Origin: Chloranthus sessilifolius
Lineage: Eukaryota; Streptophyta; Magnoliopsida; Chloranthales; Chloranthaceae
NCBI GenBank assembly: GCA_021018995.1
Contig: CM037596.1
Coordinates: 9,313,501 to 9,377,500 of the forward strand
Direction: 5' to 3'
DNA length: 64,000 nucleotides
Under the pieces are notes generated by a model. The model was not told the origin of the DNA. It worked only from the letters and a program-made list of their open reading frames with translations, and did not search any database. Position 1 is the stretch's first letter. Each line of letters opens with the position of its first letter. This document shows, one piece after another, positions 21,118-30,613 of this stretch. Both the position numbers and the translations under genes were made by a program.

Positions 21118-22044
21118 AGTTTTCTGGGCTTAGCAGGCTATTATCGATGTTTCGTCGAGGGGTTTTCAAAGATATCGGGACCTCTCACAAAGCTGACACG
21201 AAAGGATTCAAGATTTGAGTGGAGTGAGGCATGCGAGAAGACTTTTCAAGAACTCAAGACGAGACTCACTTCGGCTCCAGTGCTAGTGATTCCTTCAGGC
21301 AGTGGAGGATACGCAGTGTACAGAGATGCGTCATATAATGGTTTAGGTTGTGTGCTCAACCAAAACAAGAAGGTGATAGCTTACGGATCAAGACAGCTGA
21401 AAGAACACGAGAAAAATTATCCGACTCATGACTTGGAACTAGCAGCAGTCATTTTTACGCTGAAGATTTGGAGACATTACTTGTATGGTGAGACTTTTGA
21501 GATTTTCACCGATCATAAGAGCCTCCAATACTTGTTTACACAGAAAGAGCTCAACATGAGACAGCGCAGATGGATGGAATTCCTCAAGGATTATGATTGC
21601 TCCATACAGTACCATCCAGGCAAGTCGAATGTAGTAGCCGATGCATTGAGTCGGAAGGGTTCAGCTCAGTTAGCTTGTTTAATTTTGGGTATGCACCGAT
21701 GGAAATTATTAGAAGACCTGGCACTCTACGATGCGAACATTGAGTCAAAAGCTACCGGATCCTTTTTGGCTAACATATCGGTAAAGCCAGTGATATTTGA
21801 GCATATCCACGATCTACAGATGAAAGATCCGACATTAACAAAGATTCATCAAGACGTGAGTGAAGGCATCAGGTCGGACTTCTCAGTTAAAGAAGATGGT
21901 TCTTTATTGTTTAAGGGCCGTCTATGCATTCCGGACAATGCCGATCTAAGACGAACAATTCTTGATGAGGCCCATAAGTCAAATTATGCTATCCACCCTG
22001 GTAGCACCAAGATGTATCAAGACTTGAAAAAGAACTACTGGTAG
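21118..22044 (+). pseudogene. Tekay RT thumb, RNase H, integrase zinc finger
   Basis: Same frame after the [20 protein letters not shown], then RNase H with [35 protein letters not shown] and [10 protein letters not shown], then [16 protein letters not shown] and the first half of the integrase HHCC finger ([14 protein letters not shown]). It ends at TAG 22042-22044 in KKNYW-stop-RG, where Trp (TGG) is usual. Confidence 0.9.
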
Positions 22045-23198
22045 AGAGGACTGAAGCAAGACGTGGCCGAATATGTGTCACGGTGTTTGACTTGTCAGCA
22101 AGTGAAGATTGATCATAGACATCCTACTGGACTATTGCAGCCTTTACCAATCCCAGAATGGAAATGGGAATCAATCTCGATGGATTTCATTGTTGGATTG
22201 CCCCGTACTGCCAAGAGACACAATGCCATTTGGGTCGTCGTGGACCGATTGACCAAATCAGCACACTTTTTGCCGTACAATATGTGTATACGGCAGGAAG
22301 ACTGGCAGATTTATATATGAAGGAGATCGTAAGGTTACATGGGATTCCAAGCAGCATAGTTTCAGATCGTGATCCACTATATACGTCCAAGTTTTGAAAG
22401 AAATTTTAAGAAGGAATGAGAACATGACTAGACTTTAGTTCAGCTTTCCATCCTCAAACTGATGGGCAGACAGAGCGAGTAAACCAAGTAATAGAAGACA
22501 TGCTCAGAGCGTGCATGCTTGATATGCAAGGATACTGGGATGAGTATCTACCGTTGCTCGAATTCGCATACAACAATAGTTTCCAAATGAGCATTGGCAT
22601 GGCACCGTATGAAGCTCTGTATGGACGACGATGCAAATCACCCCTCAATTGGGAAGAAATAGGTGAGAAATTTGTTTTAGGGCCAAAACTACTTGAAGAC
22701 AACGCCACTGTCGTTCGAATAATCAGAGAAAGGCTGAAGTCAGCACAGAGTAGACAGAAAAGTTACGCCGACATGAAGCGAACTAGTGTTGACTATAAAG
22801 TGGGTGAGCACGTGTTTGTGAAAGTGTCACCTATGAAAGGCGTAATGAGATTTGGCAAGCGAGGAAAGTTAAGCCCACGTTATGTTGGACCATTTGAAAT
22901 TTTGGGACGCGTAGGTGAAGTTGCGTATCGCATTGGCTTACCACCGCTCTTTCATCGGGTACATAACGTTTTCCACATATCAATGCTCAGAAAGTATGTG
23001 AACGATCCCTCTCATGTGTTAGGGAAACAACCTATGAAGATGTGTGAGGACATGAGCATGATAGAGGAACCAGTGGAAATCTTGGATCGAAAGGAACAGG
23101 TACTGCGCACTAAAGTGATTCCCTTAGTGCTTGTTCGGTGGAACAATCATCCAAAGGAAGAAGCTACTTGGGAACGAGAGGCCGATGTGAAAGAATAA
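22045..23198 (+). pseudogene. Tekay integrase with C-terminal chromodomain-like segment
   Basis: Integrase CLTCQQVK finger half, [10 protein letters not shown] (first Asp), [13 protein letters not shown] (second Asp) and HPQTDGQTERVNQVIEDML (Glu). The frame shifts near 22280 and has stops around 22396-22440. From 22500 a clean ORF of 232 codons carries the rest: YNNSFQMSIGMAPYEALYGR, PRYVGPFEILGRVGEVAYRI, HNVFHISMLRKY and a chromodomain-type ending VRWNNHPKEEATWERE. Chromodomains of such integrases are thought to steer insertion to heterochromatin. Confidence 0.9.
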
Positions 23199-23439
23199 TA
23201 TCCAGCCTTATTTCCAACGACGTGAGAATCCAATATAAACCACAAGTATGTTTGTGGAATTCTCACAATACTTGTAAATCAATGGAAGTCTTGATCAAAG
23301 TATGATTTAAGGAACAGATTTTGTATGCACATGACCAAGTGTATGTGTTTCTATGAAACTATGAGACACTTGATGTCAAAACTGCCAAAAGTAATCAAAG
23401 AACAAAGGAAATTGAAGATCAGCAGAAATTGGGCAAAAC
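23199..23439 (+). other. Tekay post-pol spacer
   Basis: About 240 bases without coding or repeat structure that I recognise, between the pol stop and the palindrome array. Confidence 0.6.
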
Positions 23440-24178
23440 CGATTAATCGAATTTCAAATCGATTTGGAATTTCGATTAATCGATTTTGTTCGATTAGTCG
23501 ACTGGCATGTGCCAGTGACTGGAAATTGGGATGAGAGTTAGAACAGACACAGAATGCAATTTCGATTGATCGAATTATAATTTCGATTAATCGATTTGGG
23601 ATCGATTAATCGATTTTGGGAATTCGATTAATCGAATTGGGTATTCGATTAATCGAACTACATGTTCGATTAATCGAACAAACTGGGAATGTTAGAAGAA
23701 ATTAGGAATGAATTAATGAAATTTCGATTAATCGAGGAGGTTTCGATTAATCGATTTACATAAAGGGACCATGAAAATTCTAAGTCAGAGAAACGATTTC
23801 GATTAATCGAAGTAGAATTCGATTAATCGATTTGAAATTTCGATTAATCGAACCATAGTTCGACTAATCGAATAACTTAAGGAATCCTGAAATTTTTGGA
23901 AGTTACTGCATGATTTCGATTAATCGAAGTGAATTTCGATTAATCGATTTTGAAATTTTGATTAATCGAAATGGATTTCGATTAATCGACTGGCTCGCGC
24001 CAGTGAGCTCTAAAACTTAAATTTTTAAACGGATACGATTTCGATTAATCGAAATGTTTTCGATTAATCGAATTTGACTTTCGATTGATCGATTTGGGAA
24101 ATCGATTAATCGATTTTGCGCGGCTTAACCTAGTTTTGAATCTCAATTAATCGATTCTGAATTTTGATTAATCGAGTC
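23440..24178. repeat. TCGATTAATCGA palindrome array upstream of extra ORF
   Basis: Roughly 28 copies of TCGATTAATCGA or close variants in runs of two to five. Starts are mostly 19-22 bp apart within runs, with 30-70 bases between runs. The array stops just before the TATA box at 24185. It is not a plain satellite, because the bases between copies vary in sequence and slightly in length. Confidence 0.88.
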
Positions 24179-24184
24179 GAGGCC

Positions 24185-24361
24185 TATATATTGAAATTTG
24201 GGGATTTTCTTTCCCATTCGAATCATTTGAGCTTGGAGATTTTTTTGGGCACTTCATCTTCTTCTTCTTCTCCAACCATCTGGCGCCCTAGGGTTTGCAT
24301 CTCCGTGGTTTTCGGCTCGTATTCAAATCATAACGCCTCCAAAACCCACGGTAAACCCTAA
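24185..24361 (+). promoter_or_regulatory. candidate internal promoter and leader of Tekay extra ORF
   Basis: TATATA at 24185-24190, about 235 bases before the ATG. A CT-rich leader (CTTCATCTTCTTCTTCTTC, near 24252) and telo-box words follow (AAACCCTAA at 24353-24361 and AAACCCTA on the other strand near 24288). This combination is typical of plant pol II promoters and 5' leaders. It suggests a separate subgenomic transcript, which is inferred. Confidence 0.5.
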
Positions 24362-24421
24362 TTTCATACTTTTCCTTCAATTTGAGCTAGCTAAACCCTT
24401 GATTTTTACTATTTTCTAAAA

Positions 24422-25642
24422 ATGCCGCCCAAAACCCGGTTGTCTTCGAAGATTTCGAAGGCAACCTCTAAGCTACCGGTTCGGCATAAGAACGCCGCAC
24501 GACCACCACCTACCCCATCGCCGGTGAGGACTCCATCACCGTCGGCATCGGAGACCACCTCCGGTTCGACGAGCACATCTTCGCGCGAGTCTTCCCGCGA
24601 GTCCACCCCCATGCCCCCACCACCCACTAATGTGGTGCAACCAAATGAATGGTGGGCCGCAAATACCTTTGAGGTCGAGTACCTCATCGACCCTACCCTT
24701 TTCACAAATCCCAATGTACCGGGCGAGACCCAATGGGCTCGTAATTACCTTAACAATGCCGGTCTCGGCAACCTTCTCAAACCAATCAGGGGTTCCTACT
24801 ACCCTAGATTGGTGAGATTATTTTACCAAGGGCTTGTGGATGGCCCGACGGACGATGTGATCAAGACCACCATCAAGGGTCGAGACTACACGATCACACG
24901 TCGCCACGTCCACGAGGTGCTTGAGTGCTACCTCGACTTTACCCCTGAGACCACCCTATTCCCACCCTTTGAGGAGGACCCTCGCTTTGAGGAGGTCATG
25001 ACCCGCATGACCAACGGCAAAAAGGGGTCGGGATCCTCCATAAAGAGGGTTGACCTTTCCCACTATATGTGGATGCTTGACTCGGTGATCAAGTGCAACC
25101 TCTACCCTATGCGCCACGATACCGAGCGCGTGGAACGAGTGCAACACGCACTCTACGTGGCCTTCTGTGGCCGGTGGTTCGACACCACCATGGTCATCCT
25201 TGAGGGGATGAGGTATATTAAGGGCAAACTGATGAAGGGCAACCTCCGGCCCAAGGAGAAGATGTCCTATGCTCGCCTCATCTTGAGCATGTTGGAGTGC
25301 TACTCCAACGATCCCTCCTACACCATCTCACCTCACGAGGTAAGGGCTACGAACTGCGTGAAGGCATTCTCCAAGTCTGCTCAAGCGGACCCGGCTCCGG
25401 GTCCCGCCCGCCCGGCAGCAGCCGCACCGCCACCACCCCCACCACCACAGCAGGACCCACCGTGGGGGCACACCCAAATGAGCCTTGAGAGAGGGCCACC
25501 TCTCATACTGCGGCCTCACCGACACCGCCCGCTCACTCCGCACTCGCTACACCCACCTCATCATACCGCCGACGCGCCGCCCCATCCGGTCCTACCATTG
25601 ACGACGTGTTGGCTCACATGGAGGCCAACAACGAGCGGATGA
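24422..25642 (+). CDS. extra ORF of the Tekay element ('putative plant transposon protein' type)
   Basis: 406 codons from AAAAATGCCGCCC. The N-terminus is basic and Ser/Pro-rich (residues 1-75). The conserved core has NEWWAANTFEVEYLIDPTLF, YYPRLVRLFYQGLVDGPTDD, GRDYTITRRHVHEVLECYLD, RVQHALYVAFCGRWFD, VILEGMRYIKGKLM and YARLILSMLECYSND. A poly-Pro tail follows. The core is uninterrupted, unlike gag-pol. It shares PRLxRLFYQ, ALYxA...WFD and LEEM/LEGM motifs in order with the Athila extra ORF. Composition is GC-rich beside AT-rich surroundings. The last 50 or so codons are in a shifted frame; the expected tail lies at 25606-25965. No membrane span or signal peptide is seen. Function is unknown; a nucleic-acid-binding or anti-silencing role is conjecture. 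Confidence 0.7.
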   Translation: MPPKTRLSSKISKATSKLPVRHKNAARPPPTPSPVRTPSPSASETTSGSTSTSSRESSRESTPMPPPPTNVVQPNEWWAANTFEVEYLIDPTLFTNPNVPGETQWARNYLNNAGLGNLLKPIRGSYYPRLVRLFYQGLVDGPTDDVIKTTIKGRDYTITRRHVHEVLECYLDFTPETTLFPPFEEDPRFEEVMTRMTNGKKGSGSSIKRVDLSHYMWMLDSVIKCNLYPMRHDTERVERVQHALYVAFCGRWFDTTMVILEGMRYIKGKLMKGNLRPKEKMSYARLILSMLECYSNDPSYTISPHEVRATNCVKAFSKSAQADPAPGPARPAAAAPPPPPPPQQDPPWGHTQMSLERGPPLILRPHRHRPLTPHSLHPPHHTADAPPHPVLPLTTCWLTWRPTTSG

Positions 25643-25965
25643 ACCGGAGGATAGACTTCTTGATGTTCCACACCCTCCGCTACATCTACCCGACGGACTA
25701 CCACCGCTATCTCGCTCAGGAGGAGGAGTGGACTGCCAGACGGACCGCCTTCCACAGGGGTCCCATCTTCCATCCCACCACTGCCACTACCGACGCGGCT
25801 CCTCCCACATCTACCTCCGCTCCGCCGACAGAGACGCCGCAGCCACAGCCGCCGCTACCTCCGCCTACTCAGCCAGCACGTTCTCCACCACCGCAGCCAA
25901 AGCCAGCTCCAGCAGACCCACCAGCCCCTGTAGCACCCGACCAGCCTGGCGAGGGGACTGTCTGA
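25606..25965 (+). pseudogene. displaced C-terminal tail of Tekay extra ORF
   Basis: The frame continues upstream to a TGA at 25486. It holds MEANNERMNRRIDFLMFHTL, an amphipathic helical stretch, then a Pro/Ala-rich tail to the stop after 25962. An indel within the GC-rich low-complexity region 25440-25500 probably separated it from the main frame. One protein of about 515 residues was likely encoded originally. Confidence 0.6.
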
Positions 25966-26236
25966 GTCTTGTATTTATTTTACATTTTGATTATATACCT
26001 GTAGATTTCTTTTTGTATGCCAACTTATTTGGCATTGTAAAACATTTTCAATTATAAATACAAATCAAAACTTTTGTGTAAATTGTTTCAATTCGTCAAA
26101 ATTTAAATTCTATGCTCGTATATTGTAACTATCTGAATGCGTCTGAGCCTACTAGACCACCTCACCTGTGAGTGTGGGGGGGGGGGAGAGACCCCGACCG
26201 ACGCACTTTGGGTTATTTTCGAGGATGAAAATTCCC
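25966..26236 (+). other. Tekay sequence between extra ORF and PPT
   Basis: AT-rich 3' untranslated-like sequence with an 11-base G run at 26176-26186. Nothing else recognised. Confidence 0.5.
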
Positions 26237-26249
26237 AAGGTGGGGAGGA
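26237..26249 (+). other. polypurine tract
   Basis: AAGGTGGGGAGGA directly before the 3' LTR start TGTAATACCCC. It primes plus-strand synthesis. Confidence 0.88.
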
Positions 26250-28750
26250 TGTAATACCCCAAAAAATCACGTTAAATAGTGACCTCGGGATCCATGCCGG
26301 ATTGGTCACAGGTTTGACCAATTAGGAGTCCAATGGTTAGCATAGAGTGTGATGAATGGATGAGATGTAATAGTTGACTGACTGCGTGGTGCGTGATGTG
26401 AATATGAAGTCGCATACACCTATCGCGGTGTATGTGCTCAACACACAAGTGAGGAAAGAGATAAAAGGGTTTAATAACCCTAAAATCTGTATTTGGTTGT
26501 TGAGAGAGGAGTAAAGAAGAGAGAGAGAGGAGTAAAGAGGTTGAGCAAGAGTTATTATGAGTGATTGGAAGGGAGATTCTAGCATTAAAGAGACCGATTC
26601 GACGCGGAGAATCCGTTCAAGCCAAAGCTGGAACCCTAGCCTTTCCAACCATTGATTTGAAATCAATTTGAGATTTATTGAAGGTAAGATTTTGTAGTTT
26701 AAAATGCATGGATTAAGGGGTTAAATTGTAGTTAGAATTGGTGTAAAATGTGGGAAAAGAGCTTGGAGAAATGGAGGAAAAAACTAAGGAAAGAGATTGA
26801 GAAGAACAGCCAAAAGGGGGCTGAATCTGGCAATTTCGATTAATCGAAATTGGGTTTCGATTAATCGAAATTGGCCAAGAAGTTGAAAAGTCACAGGACC
26901 CCGATCTCGATTAATCGAATTCAGTTTCGATTAATCGACCTTGGATCTCGATTAATATATTTGAGAATCGATTAATCGACTGGGAGCCTACAGTGGAATC
27001 CAGTGAAGAAAAGAAATGGGCTTGATGCAATCGACTAATCGAAATGAAGATTTGATTAATCGATTTGTAATTCCGATTAATCGATTTGGGATCGATTAAT
27101 CAATTTTGGAAACTCGATTACTCAAATTGAGAATCGACTTGATAGAGCAGAGAATTTCGATTAATCAAATTGGGTTTCGATTAATCGAATGAAAATTTTG
27201 ATTAATCGATTTGAGAATCGATTAATCGATATTGACTTTCGATTAATCGATTTTGGAAATCGATTAATCGACTGGGCCAGTTTATGTTGACTTCTGAGTT
27301 TGACTTTGAGATTCTTGGGGGGTCTTGGACCTCCTTTATTGCATCCTTAGTGATGTGTTTCACATGTTATGTGGTACCATAGGTGGTACGTGTGAGCAAG
27401 TGCACAAGGAGCCACGTGGGACCTTGATGCGTTGATCAAACGAAGACTTGAGGTAGGGAACTCCTTGAACATGTACCTTATTTTTCAAGAGCATGTATGT
27501 AGTGATATAGATTTGAAATTCCAAATGTTTTATTGCTTAAAGAGTTGGGAAAAGTGTGTGTGATATAAATAAAAGTAATCATAATGAGCCATCCCCAGGG
27601 GATGAAGAAGTAAAGAGATTACAGCATCAGGTGTGATACAAGTGAATGGATACATCCCAGGGATGTATCCACGATTGAATCATGTTTGATAGGGCCTAAT
27701 TGATATAAGATAACACATTTACACGGTGAATAACTATATGTAAGGCACCGATATTTTTGTTATTTGAGGTTTGATAGGGTACCCCACCGACGTGGCGGGA
27801 TATCCACGACTGACACGGCAGGATATCCGTGACCGATACGGCGGCGAAACCGTAGGCTGCCAAGGAGGCTTATCCATACGATAAGCACACCCTGTGGGTG
27901 TTGATTTGAGACAAGTGAAACCCCGCCACCAATCCCCAGGGGAAAGGGGCTTGGGTACTATTTGTATTCCCAGGGAATACGTTAAAAGTGTCTATATAGA
28001 TGACGATGATGGGTATCTCATCGGGGCTCGATGCTATATTGCTCGGGGATTACTTAAGTTGAAAGCTTAAGTTTTGCTTTAGGCTTTTTCAGCATCATTC
28101 ATGAATAAATAAAAGACATGAGTAAACTACGAGTAAAATGTAATACTTTTTAACTGTTTTCATCAGTAATTGCATAGACGCATCATGCATGGCATATCAT
28201 GGAATATATGTGAGTAATAATTTATATGTTCAACTGTGTTTTGTTCCCTATTGAGCTAGGATGTAGCTCACCCTATAGACTATACGTCGCAGGTCCACTA
28301 CTAGCAGCTGCCGAGGCTTCAGGAGACGCTGACCCTGGTGAGTCAGACCTTGCGACCGGTGAAGAGTTGGAGCCACCTCCTGAGGACTTCTTCTAGAGGA
28401 CTCCGTTGTGCCACTTTGAGGGTTTTTGGGGAGATTTTATACGGCTTGGTATGTCAAGCCTTGTTTGATTAAACAATGTACATGTATAAATTGAGATTTA
28501 TTCTTTTGGGGCGAACCATCCGTGATGATTTGCTATCGTCGATGGTTCGGATCGGTTCTCCATTCATGTAGAGGCATGAGGATAGAATTGTCTTTTGAGA
28601 AATGCTTTTATATAGATTTAAATTCCGCAGCTTCATTTACTATTTCATTTTTGCTTGATATGCCAATGTTCCGTGCTTAGCAAAGGGGCACGGTCAAGAT
28701 GATCGTGCTGATGGCACGGGTTTCGGGGTACTGAAATCCGGGCTGTCACA
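26250..28750 (+). repeat. Tekay 3' LTR
   Basis: 2501 bp, matching 15698-18174 along its length with scattered transitions and small indels. Its array (about 26834-27270) has a duplicated unit near 26857 and some decayed copies (for example TTAATATATT for TTAATCGATT). Three CCCAGGG palindromes recur unchanged; at 27885-27902 the centre changed to ACACCCTGTGGGTGT with arms still symmetric. Confidence 0.93.
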
Positions 28751-28778
28751 CATACTATCAGGCTCTTGAGCTTTGAGG

Positions 28779-28947
28779 TAGGATCAAAATTTTGGGTTTC
28801 ATTTCTGTTTCGGAGGGGACTGAAACTGAAATTTCGGCGAAAATTTTCAATCGCATGCAAAAATGACCGAAATTTCGGTCCCATATTATCGTTTCAGTGG
28901 GGACCGAAATCGATAATTTCAGTCATTTCAGCTGAAATTTTGATCCA
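28779..28947. mobile_element. family A inverted-repeat element, copy 2
   Basis: 169 bp between the MKP and KAQEPDS codons of LINE B. Ends TAGGATCAAAATTTTGGG and AAATTTTGATCCAT are inverted repeats, with GACCGAAATTTCGGTC inside. Flanks TTGAGG (28773-28778) and TTGGGG (28948-28953) look like a 6-bp duplication with one mismatch; removing the element and one repeat restores the LINE reading frame. Confidence 0.7.
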
Positions 28948-28953
28948 TTGGGG

Positions 28954-29400
28954 CTTCATTTGGAAAAGATCCTTGCGGATCTCAAAATGAGTGAAATCTC
29001 CAATTAACATTCAATTTTGTTCGGATGTCACCCTCAGTGATACGTGTTGTAGCACCTCATCTATTTGCCCCGGATTTGATGATGTGAAAATATCGGCGTA
29101 GTAATCGATACAAATCGCTATCAACCTCTCATCCTCCTCATGTCAAACCCCATTTGAGTCATAAAGACCTTCAATGAAATTCCTTTTCCTTCTTTGTAAA
29201 GCTTTTGAGTGAAAAACCCTCATATTCCGATCACCCTCCTTTCACCACAGATCCCTGGAACGTTATTTCCACATACTTTCGTCCCTTTCCAAGAGTTCAT
29301 TGATATCAGCTTTGACCTTTTTTCCCATCCCATCGCAAATCCCATTGATCGCCTTTTCCCTCACTGAACTTAACAATTTAAGCTTCTTGGCAAGTTGTGA
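28954..29400 (-). pseudogene. LINE B pre-RT region
   Basis: Minus-strand translation gives REKAINGICDGMGKKVKADI, then RSRDLW with stops on either side (usual Gln and Trp codons), KEGDRNMRVFHSKALQRRKR, NFIEGLYDSNG, and FTHFEIRKDLFQMKP. This is the conserved lead-in to plant L1 RT. It continues across the inserted elements at 15690. Confidence 0.8.
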
Positions 29401-29426
29401 TTGTATGTGACTAAAGTAATGTAATC

Positions 29427-29519
29427 AATTTGTGTCAATTTGTCATGTTCTATATTTTTATCTTCTTCTTCTCTCTTTCATCTTCTTATTATTTTCTTTT
29501 TTATTTTATAATTTTAACA
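29427..29519 (+). repeat. 5' LTR of short element, right part
   Basis: AATTTGTGTCAATTTGTCAT... matches 30508-30613 of the 3' LTR and ends TTTTAACA at 29519 next to the PBS. Confidence 0.88.
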
Positions 29520-29531
29520 TGGTATTAGAGG
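29520..29531 (+). other. PBS of short element
   Basis: TGGTATTAGAGG, two mismatches from the initiator-Met PBS TGGTATCAGAGC, directly after the LTR. Confidence 0.75.
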
Positions 29532-30350
29532 CATGATCGGCTCTGTACGTTCAAACCGATCATAGTCTTGATATTGCTTTCACTATCATATTTTATATTT
29601 TATTTTTCATCTCTTCTAAATGAAAGAATTGATTCATATAATTTTCATATTTTTTTCATTTCTTCTACATGCAAGAATTGATTCATGTAATTTTCATATT
29701 TTTTTCTCTTCTACATGGAACAATTGATTCATGTAATATTCATTTTTTTCTTTTTTATCTCTTTTACATTTAGTAAGAGATGCGTTTTTATTCATGTGGA
29801 TGCATTTTTCACATTGATTTGCTTAGTGGATGTATTTTCTACTTTGGCCTTCAATGGCCTTTTTATTCATGTGGATGCATTTAGTAAGAGATGCGTTTTT
29901 ATTCATGTGGATGTCTTTTCCGTCATTTTCTTTTGTTTTTTTATATTCTATGTGAATATCTTTTCTCACATTTTCTTTGTCATTTTATTTTCACTTAAAC
30001 GTTTTTTCCTACAATTTTTTTGGCCTTTTATAATTCATGTGGCTATCATTTCTCACATTTTCTTTTATTTTTAATAATTCATGTGGTTTTCTTATCTTGC
30101 ATTTATTTGGCTTTCCAATCACGTGGATTTCTTTTCTGCATTTCTTTCACCTTTTATTATTCGGATGCAGTTTCTCGTATATTTTTTTACCTCTATGCAT
30201 GTGGATGCCTTTCCCACATTGTTTCTGTTCAGTGGATACATTTTCCACTATTTCTGTTCAGTGGATGCATTTTCCACTATTATCTTTGTTTACATCGTGA
30301 ATTTCACCATTTCATTATTTCAAGTCTAAGTTAGATGACGTTCACATTCT
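29532..30350 (+). repeat. internal region of short element, T-rich imperfect repeats
   Basis: No retrotransposon protein is visible. Many T-rich repeats of words such as TTATTCATGTGGATGC, TTTTCTCACATTTTC and TTCAGTGGATGCATTTTCCAC occur. The hydrophobic ORFs here are translations of T-rich DNA. Confidence 0.7.
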
Positions 30351-30613
30351 AAGGGGGAGTATTAGAGTGCACCGTATTTGATAACTATCACACGTCAGTT
30401 ATCTAAACGATCAATTGTTATAATCTTATTTATTTAAGCCAATTGTAATCCCTCACTGTTATATTTGTAATCTTATTTATACACTTTCTTTTTAGAATAA
30501 TGTAACGCAATGTAATCAATTTATGGCAATTTGTCATGTTCTATATTTTTATCTTCTTCTTCTCTCTATCATCTTCTTATTTTTTTTTAATTTTTTTTTT
30601 TATAATTTTAACA
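30351..30613 (+). repeat. PPT and 3' LTR of short element
   Basis: PPT AAGGGGGAG at 30351-30359, then a 254-bp LTR from TATTAGAGTGCACC to TTTTAACA. Confidence 0.88.

Larger units (their letters stand above)
15698..28750 (+). mobile_element. Tekay/Del-type chromovirus (Ty3/gypsy), complete with both LTRs
   Basis: 13.05 kb, flanked by CATAC at 15693-15697 and 28751-28755. LTRs are 2477 and 2501 bp and differ by a few percent by eye, mostly transitions. The order is PBS, gag with CCHC knuckle, likely intron, protease, RT, RNase H, integrase, chromodomain-like end, palindrome array, extra ORF, PPT. Long LTRs, the DPGSTHSF protease motif and a C-terminal chromodomain suit the Tekay/Del lineage. 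gag-pol carries at least six nonsense codons and several frameshifts, so this copy is inactive although fairly young. Confidence 0.92.
12787..29412 (-). mobile_element. LINE B: L1-like non-LTR retrotransposon with RNase H tail, split by Tekay element
   Basis: Minus-strand order is pre-RT region (28960-29400), RT (14423-15690), post-RT zinc-finger-like region, RNase H (12848-13436) and a (TA)n tail at 12788-12822. Target duplications AAAGCAATGTAATC (12773-12786) and AAAGTAATGTAATC (29413-29426) differ at one base, as expected for LINE insertion. Removing the Tekay element and one duplicated CATAC joins the RT frame at SMPPLFYQKYW. The 5' end is truncated, lacking the endonuclease. Several stops show it is dead. 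Confidence 0.88.
12629..30613 (+). mobile_element. short LTR retrotransposon (254-bp LTRs, TRIM/SMART-like), split by LINE B
   Basis: Its own sequence is about 1.35 kb: 5' LTR 12629-12786 plus 29427-29519 (251 bp), an initiator-Met type PBS at 29520, an internal region without coding capacity (29532-30350), a PPT (30351-30359) and the 3' LTR (30360-30613, 254 bp). Perfect 5-bp target duplications ACTTT lie at 12624-12628 and 30614-30618. The LTRs begin TATTAGAG and end TTTTAACA. It is non-autonomous. The rest of the interval is the nested LINE B and Tekay insertion. Confidence 0.85.

Noticed and set aside
16283-24178. CRISPR array
   Set aside because: The repeated unit is a 12-bp palindrome with 7-10 base spacers in a plant retrotransposon; spacing, length and context do not fit CRISPR.
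24409-24733. Minus-strand ORFs opposite the Tekay extra ORF
   Set aside because: Shadow frames of a GC-rich gene; Gly/Val-rich translation without a domain.
26176-26186. G-quadruplex in the 11-base G run
   Set aside because: A single G run without three partner runs nearby; not enough to claim a structure.
30020-30334. Overlapping hydrophobic plus-strand ORFs in the short LTR element
   Set aside because: Three frames all open because the DNA is T-rich with few stops; no conserved motif and no membrane-protein family recognised.
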